DNA of 64,000 nucleotides from FEN-1297 sp963787005 (GCA_963787005.1 CAWBBX010000091.1:32196-96195), one strand, 5' to 3'. Shown: positions 52,825 through 61,969, numbered from the stretch's first letter. Numbers and translations are program-made. Notes: generated by a model from the letters alone, not told the origin.

Positions 52825-53874
52825 ATGAAAAAAGCAAAATATATTTTATTAACCGCTGCTGCGGTTGCGGTGCTTGTTGCCGTACTTCTTCATAACAGAT
52901 CGCAGATAAAGGCGGCGGAAAACGCTGTTAAAATAGATACGTATCCGGTGAACGTTGACACGGTAGGGATGAGACACCTTACGGATAATCTTAACATTGT
53001 CGGAACAATAAAAGCGAACGACGACGTTCCGATCGTTTCAGAGGCTCACGGCAAGGTAATAAATATTAGTGCCGAGGTGGGCGATTTCAAAAAAGCCGGC
53101 TCGATATTGATCCAGGTAGAAGATGACCTTGAGCTCGCGGCATTTAAGACTGCCGAGGTGAATTATCATAAGGCGCAGAAAGACTTCGACAGATACCAGG
53201 CGCTCTATAATGAAAAATCGGCGACTGACTCGCAGCTCGAAGGCGCTAAGCTCGCTCTTCAATCAGCCGAGGCACAATACATCGGCGCCAAAAAAGCATA
53301 CGAGGATACTAAGATAACGACCCCCATCTCCGGAATAGTAACGGCACGCAATGTAGGTTTGGGCAATTACGTCCAGAACCACGCGGTGGTTGCTGAAGTA
53401 GTGGATATAGCTACTTTAAAAGTGATGATAAATGTTTCCGAAAAGAATGTGTTTAGTCTGAAGGTCGGCGATAAAGTTGAGATAAGTACCGATGTTTATC
53501 CGGGCGTAAATTTTATAGGCAGGATCAAAACGATATCGGACAAAGGCGATGCGGCTCATACATATCCGGTTGAGGTTTATCTTTCCAACAGCAAAGAGCA
53601 TCCTCTTAGAGCGGGCATGTTCGCGCATGTAATCATCAACACGAAATCGATTACCAAGTCGCTGGTAATTCCGAGAAGCGCTCTTATAGGCAGCGTAAAG
53701 AACGCCCGGGCTTACGTTGTACGTAACGGAGTGGCCAAGCTTAGAAATTTGATAATCGGAAATTCTTCTAACAATTACCTGCAGGTTATATCCGGACTCA
53801 AGGAAGGCGACGTTGTAGTTGTTACCGGGCAGAACAACCTGAAAGATAATTTCAAGGTTAACATCATTAGGTAA
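52825..53874 (+). CDS. RND efflux periplasmic adaptor (membrane fusion protein)
   Basis: A 349-residue HlyD/AcrA-like adaptor linking the RND pump to the TolC channel. An N-terminal hydrophobic helix (residues about 5-22) anchors or exports it. The lipoyl/barrel-sandwich halves are VSEAHGKVINISAEVGDFKK, with GSILIQVED, and TTPISGIVTARNVGLGNYVQ. Between them is the helical hairpin (LAAFKTAEVNYHKAQKDFDR). The beta-barrel and membrane-proximal domains follow (VIPRSALIGSVKNARAYVVR, with SGLKEGDVVVVTGQNNLKDN). GAGG before ATG 52825 gives a normal start. It is the third gene of the operon. Confidence 0.94.
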   Translation: MKKAKYILLTAAAVAVLVAVLLHNRSQIKAAENAVKIDTYPVNVDTVGMRHLTDNLNIVGTIKANDDVPIVSEAHGKVINISAEVGDFKKAGSILIQVEDDLELAAFKTAEVNYHKAQKDFDRYQALYNEKSATDSQLEGAKLALQSAEAQYIGAKKAYEDTKITTPISGIVTARNVGLGNYVQNHAVVAEVVDIATLKVMINVSEKNVFSLKVGDKVEISTDVYPGVNFIGRIKTISDKGDAAHTYPVEVYLSNSKEHPLRAGMFAHVIINTKSITKSLVIPRSALIGSVKNARAYVVRNGVAKLRNLIIGNSSNNYLQVISGLKEGDVVVVTGQNNLKDNFKVNIIR

Positions 53875-53946
53875 TATTTAAGAAGTCAATTAAATGAAAA
53901 GAGTTTATTTATATACCCCGTTTTCGGCGGGAGGAGATTTATTAAG

Positions 53947-56900
53947 ATGACAATTACAGAGCTTTCAATAAAAAGGCCGTCGTTGATTGTGGTTATATTT
54001 TCCGCGCTTATACTGCTCGGACTTTACAGCTATACCCAGCTTAACTACGAGCTGCTTCCCAAAATAACGCCGCCGGTAATTACTATTATGACGGTTTATC
54101 CCGGCGCTTCGCCCAATGAGGTAGAGACTTCCGTTACAAAGCCTGTGGAAGACGCTATCTCAACGCTCGACCAGATAGACAACGTAACGGCGACTTCAAG
54201 CGAAGGAGTGTCTTTTGTAGTTATTCAGTTTCAGCAGACGGCCGACGTTGATATTCAGCTGCAGGGAGCGCAGAGAAAGGTAAATCAAATATTAAGCACA
54301 CTGCCGGCTGACGTTAAAACCCCGGTGCTTTCAAAGTTCGCGCTGGACGAAATTCCCGTTCTCCGAATGGGAGTTACAAGCACTATGCCGCCGAAGCAGT
54401 TCTATCAATTCGTAAAGGACAGAATTCAACCAAGAATTTCGAAGATAGCCGGCGTAGGACAAATCACACTGGTCGGCGGTGAAGAAAGGGAAATTAGAGT
54501 TAACCTTAACGCCGATAAAATTCGAGCGTACGGATTGTCGATACTTCAGGTTATGCAGGTTATCAAGTCTTCCAACATGGATTTCCCTGCCGGAAAGATA
54601 GACAACGGCTCGAGCCAGTACGTTGTGCGTCTCGCCGGTAAATTCACTTCTCTAAATACGCTTAAGAATTTGATCGTCGCACAATCTGCCGACGGAAGCG
54701 ATATACATCTGCAGGACGTTGCCGAGATAGAAGACGGTACGAAGGATCCTGTTAGCATAAGCCGTATCGACGGCAAAACATCTATCGGAGTTCTCGTACA
54801 GAAACAAACCGACGCTAACGCCGTGGAAGTAAGCAAACTGGTCAAGCAGGAACTTGCGAAAATCGAGAAAGATTACAGCCGGTATAAGGTGCATTTCAAC
54901 ATCGCATCGGATGAATCTCAGTTCACCATCGACGCTGCAAACGGAGTGAAATTTGATCTCGGTATGGCGGTTATCCTCGTTGCTATAGTGATGCTCCTCT
55001 TCCTGCACAGCGTTAGGAATTCTTTTATAGTAATGCTCGCGATCCCGTGTTCGCTTATATCAACCCTTACGGTGATGCTGATATTAGGTTTCACGCTAAA
55101 CTTGATGACGCTGCTCGGTCTCTCGCTTGTGGTAGGATTCCTTGTGGACGACTCGATAGTTGTTCTCGAGAACATCTACCATCATCTCGAAAACGGAGAG
55201 GGAAAAAAGACGGCCGCGCTTAAAGGAAGAAACGAGATCGGTTTCGCGGCGCTCGCTATTACGATGGTCGATGTTGTAATCTATGTTCCCCTCGCGTTAA
55301 CCGGCGGACTTATAGGCAACATTCTTAGAGAATTCGCGGTTGTTGTTGTTATATCAACACTGCTAAGTCTCTTTGTTTCGTTTACGGTTACTCCGCTTCT
55401 CGCTTCAAGAATAAGCAAGCTCGAAAGACTGACGAAGAAGACGATCATCGGAAGATTTGCCCTCTGGTTCGAAGGCGGTTTTAAGAGACTGACCGAGAAT
55501 TATATCAAGACTCTTAAATGGGCCCTGCAGAACAGATGGAAAGTAGTAATCATCGCGGTGATATTATTCTTCCTATCTATCGCGCTTTTGCCGATGGGAT
55601 TTATCGGCGCCGAATTTATGACGCAGACCGACCGCGGTGAGTTCGCGGTTACACTCGAAATGCCCCTGGATTATACGTTGGAGCATACGAACTACGTGAC
55701 CGAGGAAGTAGAAAATTATATCCGCGGCCTGCCGCAGGTGAAAAAGCTTTTCGTTAACGTCGGGGCATCGAGTGAAGGATTGATCGGTCAGTATTCCGAT
55801 AATACTTCAGAGCTTGACGTTTCCCTTGTTCCGAAGGAAGAGCGTGCGTTATCAACCGATCAGATCGGGGAGAAGATAAAAGAATACGCACAGCAGATCC
55901 CTGGCGTTCAAGTAAGAGTGAATCCTATAGGTATTTTCGGAACCGCTAACCAAACGCCGATTCAGCTTATAGTCAGCGGACCCGACAGAAACGACGTACA
56001 AAAGGCCGCCGGTATAGTGGCTGATGTTGTAAAAACGATTCCCGGCACTGCCGACGTCAGACTTTCGTCGCAGGAAGGAAAGCCCGAAACAAGTGTAAGC
56101 ATAGACAGACAGAAACTCGCGAACCTTGGTCTTACCGTAGCCGACGTCGGTTCGACGCTTAACATAGCTCTTCAGGGAAACGACGATTCCAAATTTAGAG
56201 ACGGCGATGACGATTACGATATAAATATATCTCTGGATAAATTCGACAGATCGAAAATATCCAATCTTGAAGATCTAACGTTTGTAAACAGGCGCGGGCA
56301 GTCGATTCAGCTCAACCAGTTCGCCACAGTTTACCAGACTACCGGCCCTACCAAGCTGCAGAGGATCAACAGGATTCCCGAGGTAACTGTTTATTCTCAA
56401 GCTGTAGGAAGAGCTACGGGAAGCATCGGGGCGGATATAAAGAAAGCCCTGGATAAAACGAATCTCCCAAAAGGAATAGACATACTCTACTGGGGTGACC
56501 TTAAAAACCAGGCCGATTCGTTCGGAAGTTTGGGGCTCGCGCTTATCGCTGCTATAATATTCGTTTACATGGTAATGGTCGCGCTATACGATTCCTACTT
56601 CGATCCGTTCATCATATTGTTCTCAATACCGACGGCTATGGTGGGCGCGCTTCTGGCGCTGGCCCTAACCATGAAGTCGCTCAACATCTTCTCTATACTC
56701 GGCATAATAATGCTGATAGGACTCGTAGGTAAGAACGCGATACTGCTGGTGGACAGAACTACGCAGAAGAAGAAGGAAGGCGAGTCGACTTACGAAGCGC
56801 TTCTCGAAGCCGGTATGAGCAGAATCAGGCCGATTATGATGACCACTGCCGCGATGGTATTCGGTATGCTTCCGATCGCACTATCGCTCGATGCGGGCTC

Positions 56901-57093
56901 CGAATGGAAGTCGGGTCTGGCGTGGGCAATTATAGGCGGACTTATTTCTTCGCTCTTCTTAACCTTGGTTCTTGTGCCTGTTATTTATTCGCTGGCGGAA
57001 GGAATGAAAGATAAATTCCCGGCACTTCTGAGCCGCATCGGTTTAAGAAATAAAGAACACGACTCCGAAGAATTGGGTCTGCAGGAAAAATAA
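53947..57093 (+). CDS. RND family efflux transporter (AcrB/HAE1 type)
   Basis: A 1,048-residue proton-driven inner-membrane pump. It starts MTITELSIKRPSLIVVIFSA as in the family, with AGGAG ten bases upstream. Helix 4 carries the proton-relay Asp pair in VVGFLVDDSIVVLEN. Two halves with large periplasmic loops are visible; the porter motif VYPGASPNEVETSVTKPVED is near the start, and the C-terminal half has IMLIGLVGKNAILLVDRTTQ and RIRPIMMTTAAMVFGMLPIA. It is the fourth gene of the TetR-TolC-MFP-RND operon, which a terminator closes. Likely substrates are drugs, detergents or other amphiphiles. Confidence 0.96.
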   Translation: MTITELSIKRPSLIVVIFSALILLGLYSYTQLNYELLPKITPPVITIMTVYPGASPNEVETSVTKPVEDAISTLDQIDNVTATSSEGVSFVVIQFQQTADVDIQLQGAQRKVNQILSTLPADVKTPVLSKFALDEIPVLRMGVTSTMPPKQFYQFVKDRIQPRISKIAGVGQITLVGGEEREIRVNLNADKIRAYGLSILQVMQVIKSSNMDFPAGKIDNGSSQYVVRLAGKFTSLNTLKNLIVAQSADGSDIHLQDVAEIEDGTKDPVSISRIDGKTSIGVLVQKQTDANAVEVSKLVKQELAKIEKDYSRYKVHFNIASDESQFTIDAANGVKFDLGMAVILVAIVMLLFLHSVRNSFIVMLAIPCSLISTLTVMLILGFTLNLMTLLGLSLVVGFLVDDSIVVLENIYHHLENGEGKKTAALKGRNEIGFAALAITMVDVVIYVPLALTGGLIGNILREFAVVVVISTLLSLFVSFTVTPLLASRISKLERLTKKTIIGRFALWFEGGFKRLTENYIKTLKWALQNRWKVVIIAVILFFLSIALLPMGFIGAEFMTQTDRGEFAVTLEMPLDYTLEHTNYVTEEVENYIRGLPQVKKLFVNVGASSEGLIGQYSDNTSELDVSLVPKEERALSTDQIGEKIKEYAQQIPGVQVRVNPIGIFGTANQTPIQLIVSGPDRNDVQKAAGIVADVVKTIPGTADVRLSSQEGKPETSVSIDRQKLANLGLTVADVGSTLNIALQGNDDSKFRDGDDDYDINISLDKFDRSKISNLEDLTFVNRRGQSIQLNQFATVYQTTGPTKLQRINRIPEVTVYSQAVGRATGSIGADIKKALDKTNLPKGIDILYWGDLKNQADSFGSLGLALIAAIIFVYMVMVALYDSYFDPFIILFSIPTAMVGALLALALTMKSLNIFSILGIIMLIGLVGKNAILLVDRTTQKKKEGESTYEALLEAGMSRIRPIMMTTAAMVFGMLPIALSLDAGSEWKSGLAWAIIGGLISSLFLTLVLVPVIYSLAEGMKDKFPALLSRIGLRNKEHDSEELGLQEK

Positions 57094-57134
57094 TTTATTA
57101 AAATTTATTTAATATGGTTGAATTATATGTCTAG

Positions 57135-57167
57135 AGATGCCGTCTTTCCGAAAAGAAGGCATCTTTT
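57135..57167 (+). terminator. rho-independent terminator of the efflux operon
   Basis: AGATGCC (57135-57141) pairs with GGCATCT (57158-57164), with inner CTTTC/GAAAAG pairing, followed by TTTTATT. Confidence 0.85.
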
Positions 57168-57187
57168 ATTAATAGGGAGTTTTTAGT

Positions 57188-57547
57188 ATGAAGTACGCGT
57201 TAAGACTTGAAGAACTTGGTATGTTCCTGCTGGCGATTTTCCTGTTCAGTCTGCTTCAGTATTCCTGGTGGCTTTTCCTGGTGCTCATCCTTCTGCCGGA
57301 TCTTTCAATGCTCGGCTATCTAATAAATCCCGAACAGGGCGCAGTTCTGTACAACCTTTTTCATCACAAAGGAATTGCTCTGGTATTTTACCTGATTGGG
57401 ATTTACCTGATCAGTGCGCCGCTGCAGCTCTTCGGAATAATATTGTTCGCTCATTCTAGCCTGGACAGAGCTTTGGGCTACGGTCTCAAATACAGCGACT
57501 CTTTTCGGCATACACATCTAGGCATGATAGGGAAGAAAAGCGTTTAG
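57188..57547 (+). CDS. DUF4260 small membrane protein
   Basis: A 119-residue protein with about three or four helices. Family-typical segments are LRLEELGMFLLAIFLFS, ILLPDLSMLGYLINPEQGA, LYNLFHHKG, and SLDRALGYGLKYSDSFRHTH, with conserved His, Asp and Arg residues near both ends of the helices. This is the DUF4260 (YndA-like) family, function unknown; the polar conserved residues hint at an enzyme or ligand-binding site in the membrane. GGGAG upstream supports ATG 57188. Between the efflux operon terminator and trxA. Confidence 0.85.
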   Translation: MKYALRLEELGMFLLAIFLFSLLQYSWWLFLVLILLPDLSMLGYLINPEQGAVLYNLFHHKGIALVFYLIGIYLISAPLQLFGIILFAHSSLDRALGYGLKYSDSFRHTHLGMIGKKSV

Positions 57548-57626
57548 GTGTGATTTTCTGCATCGCGGACACGGAAACCTTCTTGATGTTCAGGCATCTC
57601 ACTTACAGATAAAGGAGATGATAACT

Positions 57627-57962
57627 ATGAAACATACAATTGAAGGAAATGATTTTAATTTTGAAGAAGTCGTTCTAAAATCCGATGTGCCGGTGCTTGT
57701 TGATTTCTGGGCGCCGTGGTGCGGACCCTGCAAGATGGTTGCCCCGATCGTGGATGAATTAGCCGAACAATACCTGGGTAAGCTGAAAGTAGTTAAGCTT
57801 AATACCGACGAGAGTCAGAGTGTTGCCGTTAAATACGGAATAAGAAGCATTCCGACTCTGGGAATATTTAACAATGGCGAGGTTGTCGACGGAATTATCG
57901 GCGCCGTGCCGAAGCACATGATAGAAAATAAAATAAAACCGTACATAACGGTTGTAAATTAA
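57627..57962 (+). CDS. trxA: thioredoxin
   Basis: About 111 residues from ATG 57627. The active site is Cys32-Gly-Pro-Cys35 in DFWAPWCGPCKMVAPI, with the buried Asp in LVDF and the cis-Pro segment RSIPTLGIFNNGE. It reduces protein disulfides in the cytoplasm. An in-frame ATG at 57618 would sit directly on the ribosome binding site AAAGGAG (57611-57617), so 57627 with a nine-base spacer is preferred. A terminator follows. The extra 15-residue N-terminal part compared with E. coli is normal for this group. Confidence 0.95.
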   Translation: MKHTIEGNDFNFEEVVLKSDVPVLVDFWAPWCGPCKMVAPIVDELAEQYLGKLKVVKLNTDESQSVAVKYGIRSIPTLGIFNNGEVVDGIIGAVPKHMIENKIKPYITVVN

Positions 57963-58005
57963 GTTAAAATAGATATATAAAATTCCCATCCGTATAATTG
58001 TAGAG

Positions 58006-58036
58006 ACGGGGCATGCCGACAAGCTGCCCCGTTTTT
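58006..58036 (+). terminator. rho-independent terminator of trxA
   Basis: ACGGGGCA (58006-58013) pairs perfectly with TGCCCCGT (58025-58032), followed by TTTTT. Confidence 0.9.
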
Positions 58037-58053
58037 ATTTGTTGAAATTCAAA

Positions 58054-58376
58054 AATAATGTCACGCCTGCCTGCCGCAGGCAAGACTTCGGCGTTTTATT
58101 TTCAGGCCGAGAATTCATTTCTACAATAATACCATCCCTTCGGGATTCATTTTTTCCAAGTGTATAATGTTCACGTAATTACCGGGTGTTGCGCAAAACA
58201 GATATGTAAATCTCGCAGCTTTTATTTGAAGGTTAGAGTCCCTATAGGGGACTAAGAACTTAGCCGGGGCAACGCCCTCGGTTTTATGAATAAAAGATAT
58301 TTCGAACCATGAAAGGGTTCAATAATTCATATTTCGTAACTTCAGTAATAACCAACCCCGAAGGCGTGACATTATT
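58054..58376. mobile_element. 323-bp element with 14-bp perfect terminal inverted repeats (MITE-like)
   Basis: AATAATGTCACGCC (58054-58067) is exactly inverted at 58363-58376. Inside is a string of short hairpins: GCCTGC/GCAGGC (58065-58081), ATCCC/GGGAT (58134-58146), AGTCCC/GGGACT (58237-58253), CCGGGGC/GCCCTCGG (58264-58281) and GAACC/GGTTC (58304-58320). No protein is encoded. The right end lies just before the stop of the TPM gene. It may be a non-autonomous transposon or a structured RNA locus. Confidence 0.7.
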
Positions 58377-58379
58377 ACT

Positions 58380-58838
58380 TCAATCTATATTAACGCGGTT
58401 CGAGAGCTCGTTGGTGTCGTCGGGCTTAATGGGGAAGTGCTCGCTTAATATTTTACCTACCTTTTCAATCCCGTAAATAATTCCGTCACAGAAAGAGCCC
58501 TTCTGAAACATTTCCTGCATTTCGTCTTTAATAGAGTCCCAGGTGTTCGCCGGGACTTTTTCGTTTATGCCGGAGTCGGCGAGTATCTGGAAACCCCGTC
58601 CTTCCAAAAGAATAAAGATAAGTATACCTGTTTTATCTCTTGTGTTATGAATTCCGAGCTTAAAGAACTCCTCCTCGGCAAGCTGATGGACGCTTTTCTT
58701 CCTGTTGGAAAAAGTACGGTGCTCTTTAATGCTCACGCATATCTCGCCGGCCGTGGTTTTCTCGGCTTTCTTAATCCGGTTCGATATCCGCAGCAGTTCA
58801 TCGTCGCTTAAGAAATGATATATAAGCTGATCTTCCAA
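58380..58838 (-). CDS. TPM domain protein
   Basis: A 152-residue TPM_phosphatase (TLP18.3/Psb32/MOLO-1) family protein. Segments are FLSDDELLRISNRIKKAEKT, TAGEICVSIKEHR, LAEEEFFKLGIHNTRDKTGI, LIFILLEGRGFQILADSGIN and GSFCDGIIYGIEKVGKILSE. There is no signal peptide or transmembrane helix, unlike many family members, so it is probably cytoplasmic. The role in bacteria is not known. Single gene on the minus strand, between the 323-bp element and a hairpin cluster. Confidence 0.86.
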   Translation of the reverse strand: MEDQLIYHFLSDDELLRISNRIKKAEKTTAGEICVSIKEHRTFSNRKKSVHQLAEEEFFKLGIHNTRDKTGILIFILLEGRGFQILADSGINEKVPANTWDSIKDEMQEMFQKGSFCDGIIYGIEKVGKILSEHFPIKPDDTNELSNRVNID

Positions 58839-58914
58839 AATAAATTCCTCTCTTCAGATAAAACTATGAAAGTGGGGTAAATATTACAAGCAAAAAGGAG
58901 AATGATTTCTATTG

Positions 58915-59041
58915 CCGTCAGCTTTAGCTGACGGTTTAAAGTGATACTTAAAAACACAGGCTTTAGCCACATAAAACATTGATGCGGCTAAAGCCGTTTA
59001 AATTTTTGAAGTATTTTATGTCCGTCGGTTAAAACCGACGG
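58915..59041. repeat. mirrored TT/AA-loop hairpin cluster
   Basis: CCGTCAGCT-TT-AGCTGACGG (58915-58934), GGCT-TT-AGCC (58959-58968), CGGCT-AA-AGCCG (58985-58996) and CCGTCGGTT-AA-AACCGACGG (59022-59041). The two left hairpins have TT loops, the two right ones AA, so the block is a large inverted repeat. The outer stems differ from each other in three pairs but stay fully paired. Confidence 0.88.
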
Positions 59042-59060
59042 CAAATATTTTTTTACCAAT

Positions 59061-59106
59061 CTAAAAAAAAGCGCAGCAACCCGAAATAAATCAGGCCCCT
59101 GCGCTT
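59061..59106 (-). terminator. rho-independent terminator of the DUF4097 gene
   Basis: AAGCGCAG (59069-59076) pairs with CTGCGCTT (59099-59106). On the minus strand eight T follow (59063-59070). Confidence 0.85.
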
Positions 59107-59126
59107 AGGAGAGAGAGAGTCTTTGT

Positions 59127-60068
59127 TTATCGGTTATTAACCGTAATATCGCCGCCGGATGTTTTTGCGTACAGGAGGTTTCCTCCCTTATTAAAATCTG
59201 CTTCGTACTTGTTAGACGAAATTCTCACCGCATTGTTCCCCCGGAATCCGCAGTCGATGCTGCCGCCGGAGGTGTAAAGTTTAGCCGTTGCGTTGAAATC
59301 GGAAGGAAGGTTAATTTGAATGTCGCCGCCGGATGTTTTTAAATTAATTCCTTTGTTCTCACCCGAATAATTCAATGTTATCTCGCCGCCGGAAGTGGAG
59401 GCTTTTACCTCACCGTTTCCGCCGTTAAGCTGTATATCGCCGCCCGAGGAATGCGCATCGAGGCTGCCGTTGAAATCGCTGCAGACTATGTCGCCTCCAG
59501 AAGTACCGAGCTTCGCGCTGCCCTTGTTGCTTTTTACCGAAATATCGCCGCCGGATGTTGATACCTTCAAATCGCCGCTGGTGTGGCGGGCGGACACATC
59601 ACCTCCGGAAGTACTTATTCTCATCTCGCCGTTTACGTCGCCTATCGCTATATCACCGCCGCTGCTGGAAAGATCTACGTTGTAGCTTTTAGGTACAACT
59701 ACCTCTATCCTCAATGCTACGCCGCTGCCGAAATGGAACCAGCTGCCGTGGTCTTTTCTTTTAGCCGTTACCGTTACTCCTTCGCTGCTGTTGTCGAATT
59801 TGAATTCCATCTTCTCTTCGGCTCTTTTATTGCCGAGTACTTTAACATAAACCTCTGAATTATCCGCTGTTTTTACGGTAATATCAGCGGCCGATGCCTT
59901 TACGGTTAATGTTTTACCCGGCTCAGTATTGAATGTCTTTTCGTGTAATGTTTTTAAGTTTCCGCCGTTAAGATCATAATAGCCGCTGCAGCCGAGCATT
60001 GTGCCGCTCGCCGCGATAAAGATTAAGCCTATGAATAAACTGCGAATAAAAGTGGATAAATTTTGCAT
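59127..60068 (-). CDS. DUF4097 family lipoprotein with SGGD repeats
   Basis: A 313-residue lipoprotein; the signal peptide ends in GTMLGC (Cys about 27). After a first domain (about 35-120), the protein has nine repeats of the type TSGGDI, spaced about 14-20 residues apart (SSGGDIAIGDV, TSGGDISVKS, TSGGDIQINL, TSGGDITVNN and others). This is the DUF4097 beta-strand repeat family, expected to fold as a right-handed beta-helix on the surface or in the periplasm. Related proteins include LiaG/YvlB-type envelope-stress proteins; function here is not known. A terminator follows. Confidence 0.87.
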   Translation of the reverse strand: MQNLSTFIRSLFIGLIFIAASGTMLGCSGYYDLNGGNLKTLHEKTFNTEPGKTLTVKASAADITVKTADNSEVYVKVLGNKRAEEKMEFKFDNSSEGVTVTAKRKDHGSWFHFGSGVALRIEVVVPKSYNVDLSSSGGDIAIGDVNGEMRISTSGGDVSARHTSGDLKVSTSGGDISVKSNKGSAKLGTSGGDIVCSDFNGSLDAHSSGGDIQLNGGNGEVKASTSGGEITLNYSGENKGINLKTSGGDIQINLPSDFNATAKLYTSGGSIDCGFRGNNAVRISSNKYEADFNKGGNLLYAKTSGGDITVNNR

Positions 60069-60278
60069 GCCGTTACCTCTGACTCTTTTGGTTATATATT
60101 AGTTAGACCGGCTTTTGCCTTAAAAGGTTACTATTCAAATATCATTAAAATTTTAAAAGAAAATAATTATATATTTTGAATATATGTTCCTTTTTAGGAT
60201 GAACGGGGGAATACCAAAAGCAGCGGGTGCATTCTTTGAGGAGTTCTGAATTAGTTGATTGCACGAAGGGACTTGCAC

Positions 60279-60306
60279 GTAGGGACAACTCATGAGTTGT
60301 CCCTAC
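60279..60306. repeat. 28-bp perfect palindrome
   Basis: GTAGGGACAACTCA, then TGAGTTGTCCCTAC: a perfect palindrome in the divergent gap between the DUF4097 and EamA genes. The repeat unit (GTAGGGAC...GTCCCTAC) belongs to a type seen as dispersed palindromes in many genomes. It lies 47 bases before the transporter start, so it could also be an operator. Confidence 0.75.
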
Positions 60307-60352
60307 AAATTATTAAATATAATCCATCTAGAAATGTTACTAAGTTAACTAT

Positions 60353-61258
60353 ATGAGGATATCCAACAGATTAAAAGCCGTATTAAACGCTTTGCTCGTC
60401 ACGTTTTTATGGTCGACTTCATTTGTAATAATTAAGTTCGGCCTGAAGGATATCCGTCCGGTCACATTTGCCGGACTCCGTTATTTCGCCGCGTTCCTCT
60501 GCCTTCTTCCTCTTTTCTTCACGAAGAAAAACCTGTCGGCTGTTAAAGAACTTTCTTCAAAAGATATTAAGAAGATAATCCTGCTCGGCTTATTGTTTTA
60601 CGCACTTACACAAGGTGCTCAGTTCGTGGGACTTTCGCTACTACCGGCAGTTACGGTAAGCTTGATGCTTAACTTTACTCCCATTGTAGTTGCAGTCATG
60701 TCAATCTTTTTTATTTCCGAAAGGCCGTCATTGCTCCAATGGGCCGGGATGATAATTTTTCTCTCCGGCATCGGGATTTATTTCCTGCCAGTAAATCTCG
60801 CCGGCGGAGAAGCTGCCGGTTTATTGGTGATGACTATCGGGGTCCTCGCTAACGCGGGTTCCGCGGTGCTGGGAAGGGAAGTGAATAAAGGGGGAAGGAT
60901 CAAGCCGCTGATAGTTACGGTTATAAGCATGGGAGTGGGTTCAGTAATTCTGCTTGCTTCGGGCCTGGCTTTCGAAGGCATGCCTACCATTACGCCTTTA
61001 AGCGTCTTCTTAATTTTATGGCTCGCCGCAGTTAATACCGCGTTTGCCTTCACTCTGTGGAATAAAACTCTTCAGACTTTAACGGCGGTGGAATCTAGCA
61101 TAATAAACGGAACTATGCTCATTCAAATTGCGGTATTGGCGTTCATATTTTTAGGCGAGCCGCTTAGTCTAAAAGAAATAATCGGGTTAATACTTGCCGG
61201 AGCGGGAGCCGCGGCGGTTCAGTTGAAAATAAAGAAAAAGGGAGATCTAAGACTTTAA
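60353..61258 (+). CDS. EamA family (DMT superfamily) transporter
   Basis: A 301-residue inner-membrane protein with about ten helices, in two EamA repeats. The first repeat starts ALLVTFLWSTSFVIIKFGLK and has RPVTFAGLRYFAAFLCLLPL. The second has LVMTIGVLANAGSAVLGREV. The loop ESSIINGTMLIQIAVLAFIF, then LGEPLSLKEIIGLILAGAGA, is typical of the C-terminal half. Such exporters move amino acids or other metabolites out; the substrate is unknown. The end converges with the sugar transferase gene five bases away. Confidence 0.92.
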   Translation: MRISNRLKAVLNALLVTFLWSTSFVIIKFGLKDIRPVTFAGLRYFAAFLCLLPLFFTKKNLSAVKELSSKDIKKIILLGLLFYALTQGAQFVGLSLLPAVTVSLMLNFTPIVVAVMSIFFISERPSLLQWAGMIIFLSGIGIYFLPVNLAGGEAAGLLVMTIGVLANAGSAVLGREVNKGGRIKPLIVTVISMGVGSVILLASGLAFEGMPTITPLSVFLILWLAAVNTAFAFTLWNKTLQTLTAVESSIINGTMLIQIAVLAFIFLGEPLSLKEIIGLILAGAGAAAVQLKIKKKGDLRL

Positions 61259-61263
61259 ATTTA

Positions 61264-61969
61264 CTAATATTCGATACTTCGTAAATCCGGCAGGCAAGTT
61301 TGTTGTTTGCCCTGCGTCGTTCTCAATATCGAATCCGAATGCGAAGCAGTGAGAAGAACAACGACGCTTTTTAAAATCAGTTTCAAATCCATGATCAATG
61401 ATTTGTTCCTTTCGTAATACTCATCGTTCTCTATTAAATTGAACGCACCGTCTTCTCTTCTTCCGCATACCTGCCAGTAACCCGTTATGCCCGGTTTTGA
61501 ATTGAGAATGCGCCTTCTTTCATAAAGTTCCGGCTCGCTTTTCTTCAGCAATTCCAGGTCGCCTGTTGTTAGCGGTCTGGGACCGACAAGAGACATCTCT
61601 CCTTTTATTACATTTATTAATTGCAGTATCTCATCAAGACCGCTCTTCCTCAGCCATCGACAGAATAACGGCACATACTCTTCATAGTCTGATTTATTAA
61701 ATATATTTTCCGATCTTCTCTCCTTCTCCTTAAACGATCTTAGATGTTTTAATGGTTCTTATTTTAAATATTTTTATTTCTTCCTTTTCAAGTGCAAGCT
61801 TTCTTTGCTGCAGCAGCACGGGCAAGCAGCCGGTGATGATGCCTACAATCAAAAGAATGGGAATGATTACCGGTGTAAATAGTATCAGTGCCGGAAGCGA
61901 TATAGTTATATCTATAAATCTTTTCATAAGAGACGTTGAGATTCCGCTTGAAGATGATCGGTCGATCAT
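61264..61969 (-). pseudogene. bacterial sugar transferase, split by one frameshift
   Basis: A paralog of the 46651-47382 gene. ATG 61969 overlaps the stop of the upstream surface-protein gene (ATGA). The first frame has an N-terminal helix (RFIDITISLPALILFTPVII) and IKIFKIRTIK, then stops. The other frame, entered at AAA 61732-61734, continues KEKERRSEN and on to RKSGLDEILQLINVIKGEM, LVGPRPLT, SKPGITGYWQV and SHSDSIL, ending at 61264. Removing one base from the AAA run joins them into a normal enzyme of about 235 residues. The start is fixed by the overlap. The product would prime a surface glycan. Confidence 0.82.
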
